From positions 1 through 59,428 of the forward strand of contig JASLKQ010000008.1 in assembly GCA_030747505.1 (NCBI GenBank): 59,428 nt of DNA, read 5' to 3'. The position numbers and the translations under genes are program-made. Each line of letters opens with the position of its first letter. Position 1 is the stretch's first letter. The notes beneath the pieces are model-generated. The model did not search any database. It saw only the letters and a program-made list of their open reading frames with translations, and was not told where the DNA came from. This document shows positions 17,677 through 26,143 of this stretch, piece by piece. This stretch comes from Verrucomicrobiota bacterium. GTDB lineage: Bacteria > Verrucomicrobiota > Verrucomicrobiia > Limisphaerales > UBA1100.

Positions 17677-17704
17677 AACCTAGCGAAGCAGAGACTGATT
17701 GCAA
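17677..17704 (-). promoter_or_regulatory. Predicted efp promoter
   Basis: On the minus strand, TTGCAA (17699-17704), a 16-base spacer and TAGGTT (17677-17682), 25 bases before the efp ATG. It shares the TTGCnn-N16-TAGGnT form seen at three other promoters in this window. Confidence 0.5.
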
Positions 17705-17719
17705 GCCTGAAGGGCGACT

Positions 17720-18043
17720 CTAAGGCCGGTCTGGATCGGCTTCCTCAAAGCGGATTACCGTTTCGCCCACTTTGGCGAGGCCCAGTTTTTCGCGGGCATA
17801 TCGTTCGACTGTCTCCGGGTCATTACGCATAGCCTCAATCTGGAGTTTACGACGTTGGGCGATCTTTTCCTGCTCGGCTACTTCTCCTTCGAGTTGAAGG
17901 ATAATCGCTCGCATCCGTTCGTTTTGCTTGATGAGCGGAAGATACCAGACGGCAACAGCGATCAATGCGGCAATGATGAGTAGAAACACCACAGCCTTTG
18001 TCAGCTTGTCCCAAATTCCAAGATCGACCCTCCTTTCGCTCAT
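17720..18043 (-). CDS. ftsB: FtsB/DivIC-type septum formation protein
   Basis: This is a bitopic membrane protein of 107 residues: short cytoplasmic N-terminus, one transmembrane helix (about residues 17-36, AVVFLLIIAALIAVAVWYLP), a coiled coil (IKQNERMRAIILQLEGEVAE) and the family tail VERYAREKLGLAKVGETV. It would join FtsL and FtsQ/DivIB at the division septum. It lies between xerC and efp on the same strand, but efp has its own promoter. FtsB versus DivIC naming is a convention; the family call is good. Confidence 0.85.
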   Translation of the reverse strand: MSERRVDLGIWDKLTKAVVFLLIIAALIAVAVWYLPLIKQNERMRAIILQLEGEVAEQEKIAQRRKLQIEAMRNDPETVERYAREKLGLAKVGETVIRFEEADPDRP

Positions 18044-18107
18044 GCGAAAGGCAGGTTATTAACTAAAACCGGTGAATAACTCAAGGTTATTCGCTGAATG
18101 GGAATAG

Positions 18108-19076
18108 TCAGGCGCGCGGGTGCGCGTCGTTGTAGGCCTCCTTGAGCCGGTCGGTGGTAAGATGGGTGTACACTTGGGTGGTCACCAGATTTTCGTGTCC
18201 CAATAGTTCCTGTACGCTGCGTAAGTCTGCCCCGGCATTAAGCAGATGCGTGGCATAGCTGTGGCGCAGCTTATGCGGGGTCAGCTTGGGGTCCAGGCCG
18301 GCGATTTCCAGATAATGCTTTAGGTGCAGTTGCACAATCCGTGGATAGATCGGCTTGAGATCATCGGAGTTGGCAAGAAAAACGGGCATCTCTCCTGTAG
18401 GCGGATGCTCCAGTGTGTTCCAATAGCGGCCGATTGCCTGGATGGCCGGTTCGCCGATGGGTAACTGTCGTTCCTTTTTGCCTTTTCCATAAACGCGGAC
18501 CAGACGGTCGTTGACATCCAGATCCATCACGCGCAGGCCGCACAATTCACTAATCCGCAGACCGCAGGAGTAAATGACCTCCAGCACGGCTGTGTCGCGC
18601 AGGTAGGGAGCCGGATCGATGGAATCGGGATCTTCATCATGTTCCTTGGCCGACTCAAATTCCCGCAGAGGGGCTTCCAAGAGCGCAATCATTTGTTCAG
18701 GAGTCAGGAATTGTGGCAGGCGTTTTTCCTTCTTAGGGAGAACGATCTCTTTGATGGGCGAGGCATCGAGTTTGCCCCGGCGCATCAGGTGCTTGTAAAA
18801 GGAGCGCAAGGCGGAGAAACGCAATTGAATGGCCGAGCGACTGTAATTACCGCGGCCGAGGAAGCGCAGATATCCGCGGAAATCGAGCTTCTTTAAACCC
18901 AGCCAGTCGGGCATTTTTTTTTGGTCTTCCCTGTACCATTGGGTAAATTCACCGAGGGCCTGCCGGTAGTTACGTTGGGTATAGACTGAAGCATCCGCCT
19001 CGGCTTGCAGGTATTGTAGGAATGACAATACCAAGGCGTCCTCAGTTTCGATGGATTGGGTGGCCCTCCCCGGCAC
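18108..19076 (-). CDS. xerC: Tyrosine recombinase XerC/XerD
   Basis: This is a site-specific recombinase of 322 residues that resolves chromosome dimers at dif. The N-terminal SAM-like core-binding domain (residues about 12-100) is followed by the catalytic domain with R in CGLRISELCGL, K in GKGKKERQLP, HKLRHSYATHLL (H-x-x-R), GHENLVTTQVYTH and the tyrosine nucleophile in VYTH. The C-terminus (KEAYNDAHPRA) is XerC-like. The start is a GTG at 19076. No integration-site repeats or mobile genes flank it, so it is a housekeeping recombinase and not an integrase. Confidence 0.9.
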   Translation of the reverse strand: MPGRATQSIETEDALVLSFLQYLQAEADASVYTQRNYRQALGEFTQWYREDQKKMPDWLGLKKLDFRGYLRFLGRGNYSRSAIQLRFSALRSFYKHLMRRGKLDASPIKEIVLPKKEKRLPQFLTPEQMIALLEAPLREFESAKEHDEDPDSIDPAPYLRDTAVLEVIYSCGLRISELCGLRVMDLDVNDRLVRVYGKGKKERQLPIGEPAIQAIGRYWNTLEHPPTGEMPVFLANSDDLKPIYPRIVQLHLKHYLEIAGLDPKLTPHKLRHSYATHLLNAGADLRSVQELLGHENLVTTQVYTHLTTDRLKEAYNDAHPRA

Positions 19077-19113
19077 GTTTGAACACTACCAGAAAACTCC
19101 GGATGAAGAAAGC

Positions 19114-21594
19114 TTAAGCCTTCTTCCTGGAAGCCTTTTTCTTAGCTGCTTTGGGGGGCTTAGGTGCGCGTGGCTCAAATTCAAAAGCGGTTTGTTTCTT
19201 CTTTCCATCCCACACAAGATAGGCTTTGAAGGGACGGCCTTTCTTGGAGATAAATTTCTCGAGTAAATCTGTCTTGCCGGTTTCCAGCAGTTTGGAGACC
19301 TCCTCGCGTTTCATTTCGCGCTGCAGGATCACTTTACCGGTACTGAATTTGCACTTCTTTTCGGGCGTTTTCTCACACACGAACCGCATGCCATGTTCAA
19401 ACACATTGGCTCCACAGGCCAGACATTTGCCAATGGGTTCCTGGCCGCTAAAATCGGGGGTTTCTTCCTCTTCATCGTTACCGAAATCAAACTCCACCTT
19501 CTGTTCATCGGTAACATGAATGATCGCCGCAAAAGGTCGGCCCATTTTGCTGCGAAAACCCTGCAAGGGGCCAATGGTACGGTTGGTGAGCAGTTCCTCC
19601 ACTTCCGGGATCTCAAAAAATCGGCCCCCCATGGCTTTTCCGAAATCGAAATCGCAGTCGGCCTTGCTGCAGCTGAATCGGCGGTAGTTTTCTTTTATTA
19701 GTCCGCCGCATTTGGGGCAGGGAGTTGTTAGTTCTGCGTAGTCACCGGGGATGGTATCATTTTCATAACGCTTGGCTCGGTTGACGATTTCCTCGGTCAT
19801 GCTGCGGATTTCGTCCATGAACGATTCACGGTCCAATTTACCGCGCTCAATTTCATGCAGCTTATTTTCCCAATCGCCGGTAAGTTCAGGTTTTGAAAGA
19901 GCCTCCACATCGAGGCCATTGAGCAGGGTGATCAACTGAAAAGCCTGTGCAGTGGGAATGAGTTCGCGGTTTTCGCGGACAAGGTATTTGTGGCGGATGA
20001 GTTCCTCAATGATGTTCGCCCGGGTGGCCGGCGTGCCAAGGCCTTTTTCGCTCATCGCTTCACGCAACTCTTCATCATCCACCAAACGACCCGCATGCTC
20101 CATCGCACTGAGGAGAGTAGCCTCAGAATAGCGGGCCGGCGGCTTGGTTTCTTTGCCTTCCACTTCAACCTCAGTGGTTTTAACCGTTTCGTCGGATTTA
20201 ACGGGGGTGAGTGTTTCACCCTGTTGATCCCGGCCATAGATCTCGTACCAGCCGGGTTTGGTCATTACCTTGCCTTCCGTCTTGAAAGGTTCATTTTGTA
20301 CCCGGGTGATGCGGGTGGTGATCTCAAATTCTGCACTGGGATAAAACACGGCCAGGAAACGTTTTACGATCAGATCGTAAACCTTTTGTTCCTGTTCCTT
20401 GAGGTTTTTCGGTGCCTGCAGTGTGGGGATGATCGCAAAGTGATCAGAAATTTTTGCATTGTTAAAGATGCGTTTGTTGCCCGGCACCACCCAGTCGTTC
20501 TTCAATACTTTATCGGCCAGCTGCCCATAATGACCGGCAGCCAGTTGCTCAAGTGTCTTGCGCACCGTTGGGGGGTAATCCTCGGGCAATGCCTTGGAAT
20601 CGGTACGCGGATAGGTGCAGACCTTGTGCCGTTCGTAAAGGGCCTGGGCAATAGCCAGTGTATTGCGGGCAGAAAAACCGAAGCGGCTATTGGCATCGCG
20701 CTGAAGCGTAGTGAGATCGAAGAGAAGTGGTGGTGCCTGCTTGCTGGGTTTACTTTCCTCAGTTACCTCACCGGGTTGTCCTTCACAGGTACTCTTGATG
20801 GTGGTGGCTTTTGCCTGGTCCCAGATGCGCTCAGCGCGTTTGTGGGTATCCTCTTCATCACGCTTGAAGTTTTCATCAAACCACCGACCGGTATATTCAC
20901 CGGCCTCAGCCTGAAAGGTTGCATGTGCTTCCCAGTAATCCCGTGAGATAAAATCCTTGATGGCCTGCTCTCGTTCCACGACCACCGCCAATGTCGGGGT
21001 TTGTACCCGGCCGACGGTGGTCAGGAAGAAACCGCCTCCTTTCGAATTGAAGGCCGTCATTGCCCGAGTGCCATTGATTCCAACCAACCAGTCGGCTTCA
21101 CTGCGGCAGGTGGCAGCTGCGGCCAGGGGAAGCATGGACTCATCATCGCGCAACTGGGTGAACCCCTCCCGGATCGCCGCAGGCGTCATGGACTGCAGCC
21201 AGAGTCGTTTGGAGGGCTGCTTGGCTTTGGTGTGTTGGATAATATACCGAAAAATAAGCTCCCCTTCACGGCCGGCATCACAGGCATTAACAAGGGTGTC
21301 GACATCCTTACGTTTCATCAGCCGCTTGAGAACTTTCAGACGTGACTCACTCTTAACGATGGGCTTGAGGGTAAATTGCGGGGGCAGGTGCGGCAGCTTG
21401 TCGAAAGACCATTTTCCGCGCTTAATGTCATGTTTCTCCGGAACAGCCAGTTCAAGGAGATGTCCGACAGCGGAGGAGACCACATATTCGTCGTTCTCGA
21501 AGAAGTCCTTGCTCTTATCGCGTGGTGCCTTGAGCACCTTCGCGATATCGGTCGCGACCGACGGTTTCTCAGCGATGACCAGTGTTTTGCCCAT
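19114..21594 (-). CDS. topB: DNA topoisomerase III (type IA)
   Basis: This enzyme relaxes and decatenates DNA by passing a single strand. Length is about 826 residues from the ATG at 21594 (MGKTLVIAEKPSVATDIAKV, the usual TopB beginning); a TTG at 21636 would add 14 basic residues. Motifs: toprim DAGREGELIFRYI, VGRVQTPTLAVVVERE and the active tyrosine in CTYPRTDSKALP. The C-terminus has a four-cysteine zinc segment (CPKCGGLIKENYRRFSC) and two further topo C-repeats with GRPFxA motifs. The final lysine-rich tail (PKAAKKKASRKKA) likely binds DNA. A TTGCCA element lies upstream of the ATG. Confidence 0.93.
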   Translation of the reverse strand: MGKTLVIAEKPSVATDIAKVLKAPRDKSKDFFENDEYVVSSAVGHLLELAVPEKHDIKRGKWSFDKLPHLPPQFTLKPIVKSESRLKVLKRLMKRKDVDTLVNACDAGREGELIFRYIIQHTKAKQPSKRLWLQSMTPAAIREGFTQLRDDESMLPLAAAATCRSEADWLVGINGTRAMTAFNSKGGGFFLTTVGRVQTPTLAVVVEREQAIKDFISRDYWEAHATFQAEAGEYTGRWFDENFKRDEEDTHKRAERIWDQAKATTIKSTCEGQPGEVTEESKPSKQAPPLLFDLTTLQRDANSRFGFSARNTLAIAQALYERHKVCTYPRTDSKALPEDYPPTVRKTLEQLAAGHYGQLADKVLKNDWVVPGNKRIFNNAKISDHFAIIPTLQAPKNLKEQEQKVYDLIVKRFLAVFYPSAEFEITTRITRVQNEPFKTEGKVMTKPGWYEIYGRDQQGETLTPVKSDETVKTTEVEVEGKETKPPARYSEATLLSAMEHAGRLVDDEELREAMSEKGLGTPATRANIIEELIRHKYLVRENRELIPTAQAFQLITLLNGLDVEALSKPELTGDWENKLHEIERGKLDRESFMDEIRSMTEEIVNRAKRYENDTIPGDYAELTTPCPKCGGLIKENYRRFSCSKADCDFDFGKAMGGRFFEIPEVEELLTNRTIGPLQGFRSKMGRPFAAIIHVTDEQKVEFDFGNDEEEETPDFSGQEPIGKCLACGANVFEHGMRFVCEKTPEKKCKFSTGKVILQREMKREEVSKLLETGKTDLLEKFISKKGRPFKAYLVWDGKKKQTAFEFEPRAPKPPKAAKKKASRKKA

Positions 21595-21713
21595 GCGTGA
21601 TTTGCGGGGTTTAGGGGCCGAATAGGATTTTGGCAACCCTTTTTCCAGACGCTCCTCAGTCAGGGTTTATTTGAAAAAACTTTTTTAGCACGGTGTTACA
21701 GGGATATTCCTGA

Positions 21714-21719
21714 TATACT
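21714..21719 (+). promoter_or_regulatory. Possible -10 element of ubiE/menG
   Basis: TATACT ends nine bases before the ATG at 21728. No clear -35 element is seen at the right distance and there is no ribosome binding site. If used, the mRNA would be leaderless or nearly so. Confidence 0.3.
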
Positions 21720-21727
21720 ATGGGCTC

Positions 21728-22432
21728 ATGGCCGAGGGCTATTTTTCTAGTGATGAGACCCGAGCAGAAAGGGTGCAGGAGCTCTTTGATGCCATTGCTC
21801 CACGATATGATCTGATCAATGATCTGCAGAGTTTTTGGCTTCATCGGCACTGGAAAAGGCGCCTCGTGTCGCTTGCTCAACCCACGACCGGGCAACGTGC
21901 CTTGGACCTCTGCTGTGGCACCGGCGACGTGGCCTTTGAGTTGGCAGCGCATGGATTAGAGGTTACGGGTTTGGACTTCAGCCAGTCTATGCTTGAGTGT
22001 GCCTCAGAAAGAAATTCTGCCCCAAGAGTGAGCTTTCAACGTGGTGATGCGCTCAACACCAAATTGTCCGAAAACCATTTTGACATCGTTACCATGGCCT
22101 ATGGATTGCGTAACCTTTCTAACTTTGAGGGTGGGGTGCAGGAGATGCATCGCCTAACCAAACCGGGAGGCAAAATGTTGGTGTTGGATTTTGGTAAACC
22201 CACCTTCGGTCCGTGGCGATGGTTTTATTTCACCTATCTAAAGTGGTTGGTACCGGTTTTCGGTAGAATCTTTTGCTCCGATGCTCCGGCTTACGCCTAC
22301 ATTCATGAATCACTGGAGCATTATCCTGCACAAGATGGCGTGGCCAAAACAATGCGTGATATTGGGTGCAGGGAGGTGGCCATTCATCGCATCCTTGGGA
22401 GTGCGATGACAATTAATGTGGGCGTGAAGTGA
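21728..22432 (+). CDS. menG: Demethylmenaquinone/ubiquinone C-methyltransferase
   Basis: This SAM-dependent methyltransferase does the last step of menaquinone (UbiE/MenG) synthesis. Length is 234 residues. Motifs: VQELFDAIAPRYDLINDLQS (family signature), LDLCCGTGDVAFELA (SAM loop), MAYGLRNLSNFEGGVQEMHR and PGGKMLVLDFGKP. The quinone product would be the substrate of the complex I and ACIII genes in this window. The start ATG has no Shine-Dalgarno sequence. It converges with the lipoprotein gene downstream with no bases between them. Confidence 0.93.
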   Translation: MAEGYFSSDETRAERVQELFDAIAPRYDLINDLQSFWLHRHWKRRLVSLAQPTTGQRALDLCCGTGDVAFELAAHGLEVTGLDFSQSMLECASERNSAPRVSFQRGDALNTKLSENHFDIVTMAYGLRNLSNFEGGVQEMHRLTKPGGKMLVLDFGKPTFGPWRWFYFTYLKWLVPVFGRIFCSDAPAYAYIHESLEHYPAQDGVAKTMRDIGCREVAIHRILGSAMTINVGVK

Positions 22433-23221
22433 CTATTGAGTGGTGGCACTCATGTCTTTCATCAACGCGAGTGCAGTGGCTTCAGTCAGCTGGCGGATAT
22501 CATAGCGCTTTAACATGCGGGCGGCAGAAGCGCGCTGAGGGAAAAGGTCCAGTACAGTGGCTTGGCCGATAATGCCGGCATCGGCGACTCGAATGGCGGT
22601 GACCTGTATGTCGGGCACGGAATGGGTGGTATTTCCCCTGATGCCAATGACGTCCAAATTTCGTTCGCTGAGCAGTACTTCAAAGGAAACTTCGGGCAAA
22701 TTTGTCTGGTCTGCGTCTACCAGTTTAACGCCTGCCATCCGCAAGGGGCGCCCAAAGAGGCGTTCAACCTCCCGTTTGGTTTGCTGGGTGGCCAGTTCAT
22801 CTGTATCAAATATACGCGTAGGAGCAGGGATTGCGCCTCCCGCTACAGCACCGCCGACAGTTGGCATGGGGAGCCCTGTAGCTGGATCAATCGCGGGAAT
22901 ACCACCGCCAGTTACGATGGGTACTTGAGGAACCTGTAGGGCTCCCTGTGGAAGGTTTACTCGTACATCAATCTTTGGGGCACCGAGCTTGGCGTAAGTG
23001 ATCTTAAATTCATCCAGGATAGCCTTGGCCTGCTCGGCAGTGAAGAGGACATCCAGTGGGGCGGCTGGAGATTCACTGTAAGTATAAGTCTTGCCCGATT
23101 TGGCCGTCTCACTCTTTTGATATACCGGTATGCCATTGACCTGATGTACCGTGGGTTGTTCGGGAGGGATTACGCAACCGATCAGGATTAACGGTATGAG
23201 CGAAAAAGTGAATTCTTTCAT
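22433..23221 (-). CDS. Lipoprotein of unknown function, last gene of the LpoB cluster
   Basis: The product is 262 residues with a lipobox LILIGC. The family is not recognised. A central Gly/Pro-rich linker contains IPAIDPATGLPMPTVGG, whose IDPxTGLP unit recurs twice in the glycine-zipper protein encoded at 25450. The C-terminal half (residues about 140-255) is a compact alpha/beta region with a FGRPLRMAGVKLVDA motif. It is 14 bases downstream of the YcfL-like gene and probably co-transcribed. A role in the outer membrane or peptidoglycan synthesis is suggested only by its neighbours. Confidence 0.75.
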   Translation of the reverse strand: MKEFTFSLIPLILIGCVIPPEQPTVHQVNGIPVYQKSETAKSGKTYTYSESPAAPLDVLFTAEQAKAILDEFKITYAKLGAPKIDVRVNLPQGALQVPQVPIVTGGGIPAIDPATGLPMPTVGGAVAGGAIPAPTRIFDTDELATQQTKREVERLFGRPLRMAGVKLVDADQTNLPEVSFEVLLSERNLDVIGIRGNTTHSVPDIQVTAIRVADAGIIGQATVLDLFPQRASAARMLKRYDIRQLTEATALALMKDMSATTQ

Positions 23222-23235
23222 AAAGGTTTCCTAAA

Positions 23236-23628
23236 TTATCGGGAGAGTCGCACACGTACGGTGTAGCTCTTGGCCTTATTGTTGAGTGAAATGAAAGTTA
23301 CGGTGTTCTGGGCAGTTTCATCCAGAATCAGCGTTTGGAAAGGCGTTTCATCTCCGGTGGAGAATCCCTGTTCGTCCTTGAACACGCAATTCACCTGGAG
23401 GTCCATTCGTTTATTGACCCGGTTCAGGATATTGGCACGGACCTGCAGCCGGCCGTCCGGAAGGGTTGTTTCCTGCAGGGCGGTGCACTGGACGGTTTGA
23501 CTACCTAAGGACCCGAGAGCGACAAATTTGCTGCTATTTGCCGTGGCCGACTGCTGGACAGATGGAGTGCCACAACCTACAAATAAAATTGAGAGGCTGA
23601 TGGTGAGACTGGTGATTAGATTCTTCAT
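23236..23628 (-). CDS. YcfL-like lipoprotein (DUF1425)
   Basis: The product is 130 residues with signal peptide and lipobox LFVGCG. The mature part is a beta-sandwich like E. coli YcfL: RLQVRANILNRVNKRMDLQV, then a FKDEQGF turn and a closing strand SYTVRVRLSR. Proteobacteria carry ycfL beside lpoB, and a COG3014 protein accompanies them in some species. All three are here in the same order, which supports the call. Function is unknown. Confidence 0.8.
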   Translation of the reverse strand: MKNLITSLTISLSILFVGCGTPSVQQSATANSSKFVALGSLGSQTVQCTALQETTLPDGRLQVRANILNRVNKRMDLQVNCVFKDEQGFSTGDETPFQTLILDETAQNTVTFISLNNKAKSYTVRVRLSR

Positions 23629-23637
23629 TTGACTCCC

Positions 23638-24786
23638 TTATTGGTCGGCCACAAACACCACTGTGTCGCGTCCGGTTTGCATGTCTAAGATTACACTTTT
23701 TTGGTGTTCGGGCAAGGCCGTACCGGATCTGTCAAGAAACTCAATAGTTGCCTGATGTTTGCCCATTGGCAGTTGTAGCGAGGCAAAACTCAAGTGTTGA
23801 GGTAGATTGTTCCAAGTGCGGGTATCGGCCCGTGGTTCCACTGAACCTCCGATGAATTTCCCGATCAATCCCATGCCCAATAACGTAAGCCCCGCCTCCC
23901 GGGTATCCTCAAAATCTGCAAGTACCACTCCGGGTACTGTTCCGATATCCCCGATGGTATCGGCTGTTTTTTTGACTGTGGCCTTGCGGGCCAGGATCAT
24001 GTCCATTGCCCGGTTGCCGCGGGTAGATGCCTGATGAGTAAGGTTATCAAATATGGGTACGGTGACCAGTTGATCCTTCACGGTAACACGTATTGAGTGC
24101 ACGCCCGAATGACCGCCATCATAAATGAGTTCTTCACCCACATCACCTCCTGATTTTTTTACCGGCCCGAAGCCGGTTTGCAGGATGAACATGACGTTGT
24201 TGTTCCGGTTATAATCGGACAGTTTGGTTTCGCCGGCGTTGGATTGGGCACGCTTAAGCGCTTCAGCCCCGTCCTTGCCCAGTTTAGTGGTGATAAAGCC
24301 GTCCAGATAATCCAGTATAACCCAGTCTGCTCGATGTTCGGCTTTCTCGGCCAGGGCATCCATTAATTGAGCGGTACGGAAACAGGCCCTGGCGTTTTCC
24401 GCCTCACCATCCATCCAGTAAATCACTCCACGGTAAAACCAGCCCATGGCGCGCTCATAGGGTTCACCGTGAAATCCTTTCACGTTTTCGGGAGAGAAGA
24501 GGCTTTGGGCCATGCGGGTGCTGGCATCTGATTTCAGGATTTGTCCGGCAGAGGGCATGGCCGAATCAAAAAGTTCACGTGCTACCTTGTTTTGCCTCAG
24601 CTTTAGCGCGTGAACTGCGGTGATTAATCGGTAAAGATTTTTGTTTCTCGGGGGGGCATTGGCAATTTCCTTCTTTCCAGCAGCGATGAGGTCACCATCA
24701 AATTCGGGAGCAGGCTGAATATCCGGTGACTGGCAGGCAGTCAAAAACAGGGCGCACAGCATTAGATTGGCCGTGGCTAATTTCAT
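23638..24786 (-). CDS. COG3014-type lipoprotein with a helical repeat domain
   Basis: The product is 382 residues with lipobox LFLTAC. The N-terminal half (to about residue 200) is helical and TPR-like (AMGWFYRGVIYWMDGEAENA, ARACFRTAQLM). The C-terminal half is beta-rich with YDGGHSGVHSIRVTVKDQLV and PVFDNLTHQASTRGNRAMD-type motifs. It resembles the uncharacterised lipoproteins encoded with LpoB and YcfL in other bacteria. It begins 13 bases after lpoB, so it is in the operon. Confidence 0.75.
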   Translation of the reverse strand: MKLATANLMLCALFLTACQSPDIQPAPEFDGDLIAAGKKEIANAPPRNKNLYRLITAVHALKLRQNKVARELFDSAMPSAGQILKSDASTRMAQSLFSPENVKGFHGEPYERAMGWFYRGVIYWMDGEAENARACFRTAQLMDALAEKAEHRADWVILDYLDGFITTKLGKDGAEALKRAQSNAGETKLSDYNRNNNVMFILQTGFGPVKKSGGDVGEELIYDGGHSGVHSIRVTVKDQLVTVPIFDNLTHQASTRGNRAMDMILARKATVKKTADTIGDIGTVPGVVLADFEDTREAGLTLLGMGLIGKFIGGSVEPRADTRTWNNLPQHLSFASLQLPMGKHQATIEFLDRSGTALPEHQKSVILDMQTGRDTVVFVADQ

Positions 24787-24799
24787 TTTGAAAACCAGA

Positions 24800-25414
24800 C
24801 TACCGATACGTTACGTCGTCTTTACCCTGTTTTTTGATCTCGTGAAATCCTTCCCAGAGGATGTCACTGTTGTCGGGGTTAATGAGTTGAAATGTGTAAA
24901 GAATGTAGTCACTTGCTCCAGCGTTACCGCGACTTGAGATAGCCTTAAAGGTGCCGGTGAGAATAAAATCGGCTCCCTTAAACTGGTTGCCCTTAATTTT
25001 TTCACCACCGGTTACTTGGCCGGCCAATTTGCGGTCACGCTCAGCCTCCAGTTTCTCAATGTGTTCCCGGGCAACGAATTGAATCTTGCCATTAGCATTC
25101 CCGGTTAGGGCGACGCGAATACGGGTAAGAAATATATCATTATCAATGGGGAAACGCGTGTCGTTGTCGATGGACTCCAGAACAACCACAGGCTTACCCT
25201 TGGCGTTTGCAATGGGTTCGGCCCCAAGGATACCGCGGGCCATCTTCTCGGAGATAGTCACCAGATCTTGAGATTCTATACCGAGCCCCGCCACAAATCC
25301 TCTTTCGCCGGGTCGCAACTCGGTAACGCTTGGTCCGTTTGGGGAATTAATATTGGTACAAGCCAGGGTGCTCAACAAGGCAGTGGCAATAAGGGCAATG
25401 GGTGCTTGTTTCAT
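24800..25414 (-). CDS. lpoB: LpoB-like penicillin-binding protein activator
   Basis: This is an outer-membrane lipoprotein that would activate a class A peptidoglycan synthase. Its 204 residues start at ATG 25414, which gives a standard signal peptide with lipobox LSTLAC; an earlier in-frame start at 25453 would place 13 basic residues in front. LpoB-family blocks: PVVVLESIDNDTRFPIDND, IRVALTGNANGKIQFVAREH, KGADFILTGTFKAI and YTFQLINPDNSDILWEG. In this phylum the partner enzyme is unknown. Genes for YcfL and COG3014 proteins follow. Confidence 0.88.
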   Translation of the reverse strand: MKQAPIALIATALLSTLACTNINSPNGPSVTELRPGERGFVAGLGIESQDLVTISEKMARGILGAEPIANAKGKPVVVLESIDNDTRFPIDNDIFLTRIRVALTGNANGKIQFVAREHIEKLEAERDRKLAGQVTGGEKIKGNQFKGADFILTGTFKAISSRGNAGASDYILYTFQLINPDNSDILWEGFHEIKKQGKDDVTYR

Positions 25415-25449
25415 GACTCTTCGTTTGACGGAAGAGTATGGCATTTTAC

Positions 25450-26010
25450 TCAACGGCCGAAAAGCCTGTTCACTCTTTTTCGGGGGGATAGAACTGGTTT
25501 GTGGGGAGTTTGAGTCGTTGGGGGACTGGATGCACTCACTCCCACGGGCAAACCTGTTACCGGATCAATAGCCGGGGGACTACCTGCAGCCGGCCTATTG
25601 GGGTCAATAGGCAGACCGGTTGTCGGATCGATTTGAGGAGCTCCTTCAACAGCCGGGCCTTGAGGAAATGGTCCTTGGGGTGTTTGTCGGCGAGCTTCGG
25701 CCTTTTTGGCGGCTTTATTGTCCAGCATTTGGCCGATTAATAAGCCAAGAGCACCTCCTAAAGCGGCCCCTTCAGCTGTTTTTTCACTATTGGAACCGAT
25801 TACTCCGCCGACAGCAGCTCCAACGGCAACAGCTGTTGGGCTTACTGGCCCTCTTGTTTGAGGGGCTGGAGCCGGTTGGGGTTGCTGGGGCACGGGTGTG
25901 CCCACCGCACCCAATCTGGGAAAAGCCAGACTCCTAAAGGGACTAAAAATGTTTTGTGCCTGAACCTGAAAGGTCAGGGAAACCAGTATGAACAACGCTA
26001 TTTTTTTCAT
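25450..26010 (-). CDS. Glycine-zipper exported protein with IDPxTGLP repeats
   Basis: The product is about 186 residues from ATG 26010, with a strong ribosome site (aaggaagg) upstream and a signal peptide ending VQAQ. Residues about 60-97 form a glycine zipper (VAVGAAVGGVIGSN, GAALGGALGLLIGQM), a helix pair that inserts in membranes. The C-terminal tail has two copies of IDPxTGLPxx and ends RLFGR. The upstream neighbour ends AVFGR. It sits at the head of the LpoB group. Function is unknown. Confidence 0.75.
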   Translation of the reverse strand: MKKIALFILVSLTFQVQAQNIFSPFRSLAFPRLGAVGTPVPQQPQPAPAPQTRGPVSPTAVAVGAAVGGVIGSNSEKTAEGAALGGALGLLIGQMLDNKAAKKAEARRQTPQGPFPQGPAVEGAPQIDPTTGLPIDPNRPAAGSPPAIDPVTGLPVGVSASSPPTTQTPHKPVLSPRKRVNRLFGR

Positions 26011-26083
26011 GAACACGATTCCTTCCTTGGATTCCTGTGCTTGTTAACAAGTTATTCACAGCACAAAACATGCCGGAAACGAA

Positions 26084-26112
26084 GAAAAACGCCGTTTTTA
26101 TGTTAACGGCGT
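26084..26112 (-). terminator. Hairpin terminator of the secreted-protein gene
   Basis: ACGCCGTT pairs with AACGGCGT (26089-26096 with 26105-26112) around an 8-base loop. On the minus strand a T-run follows. It lies 32 bases after the stop of the gene that ends at 26144. There is a T-run on the plus strand too, so it can act in both directions. Some readthrough into the LpoB genes is possible. Confidence 0.75.
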
Positions 26113-26143
26113 GTTTTTTATCGAAAATGGAGTTTTTCTCGGT

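Noticed and set aside
18108-19076. xerC as an integrase of a mobile element
   Set aside because: No attachment repeats, tRNA target or accessory genes nearby; motifs and neighbours fit the housekeeping XerC.
19990-20946. Open frame of 318 codons on the plus strand
   Set aside because: It lies entirely antisense to topB, which has full family motifs; the translation has no recognisable domain.
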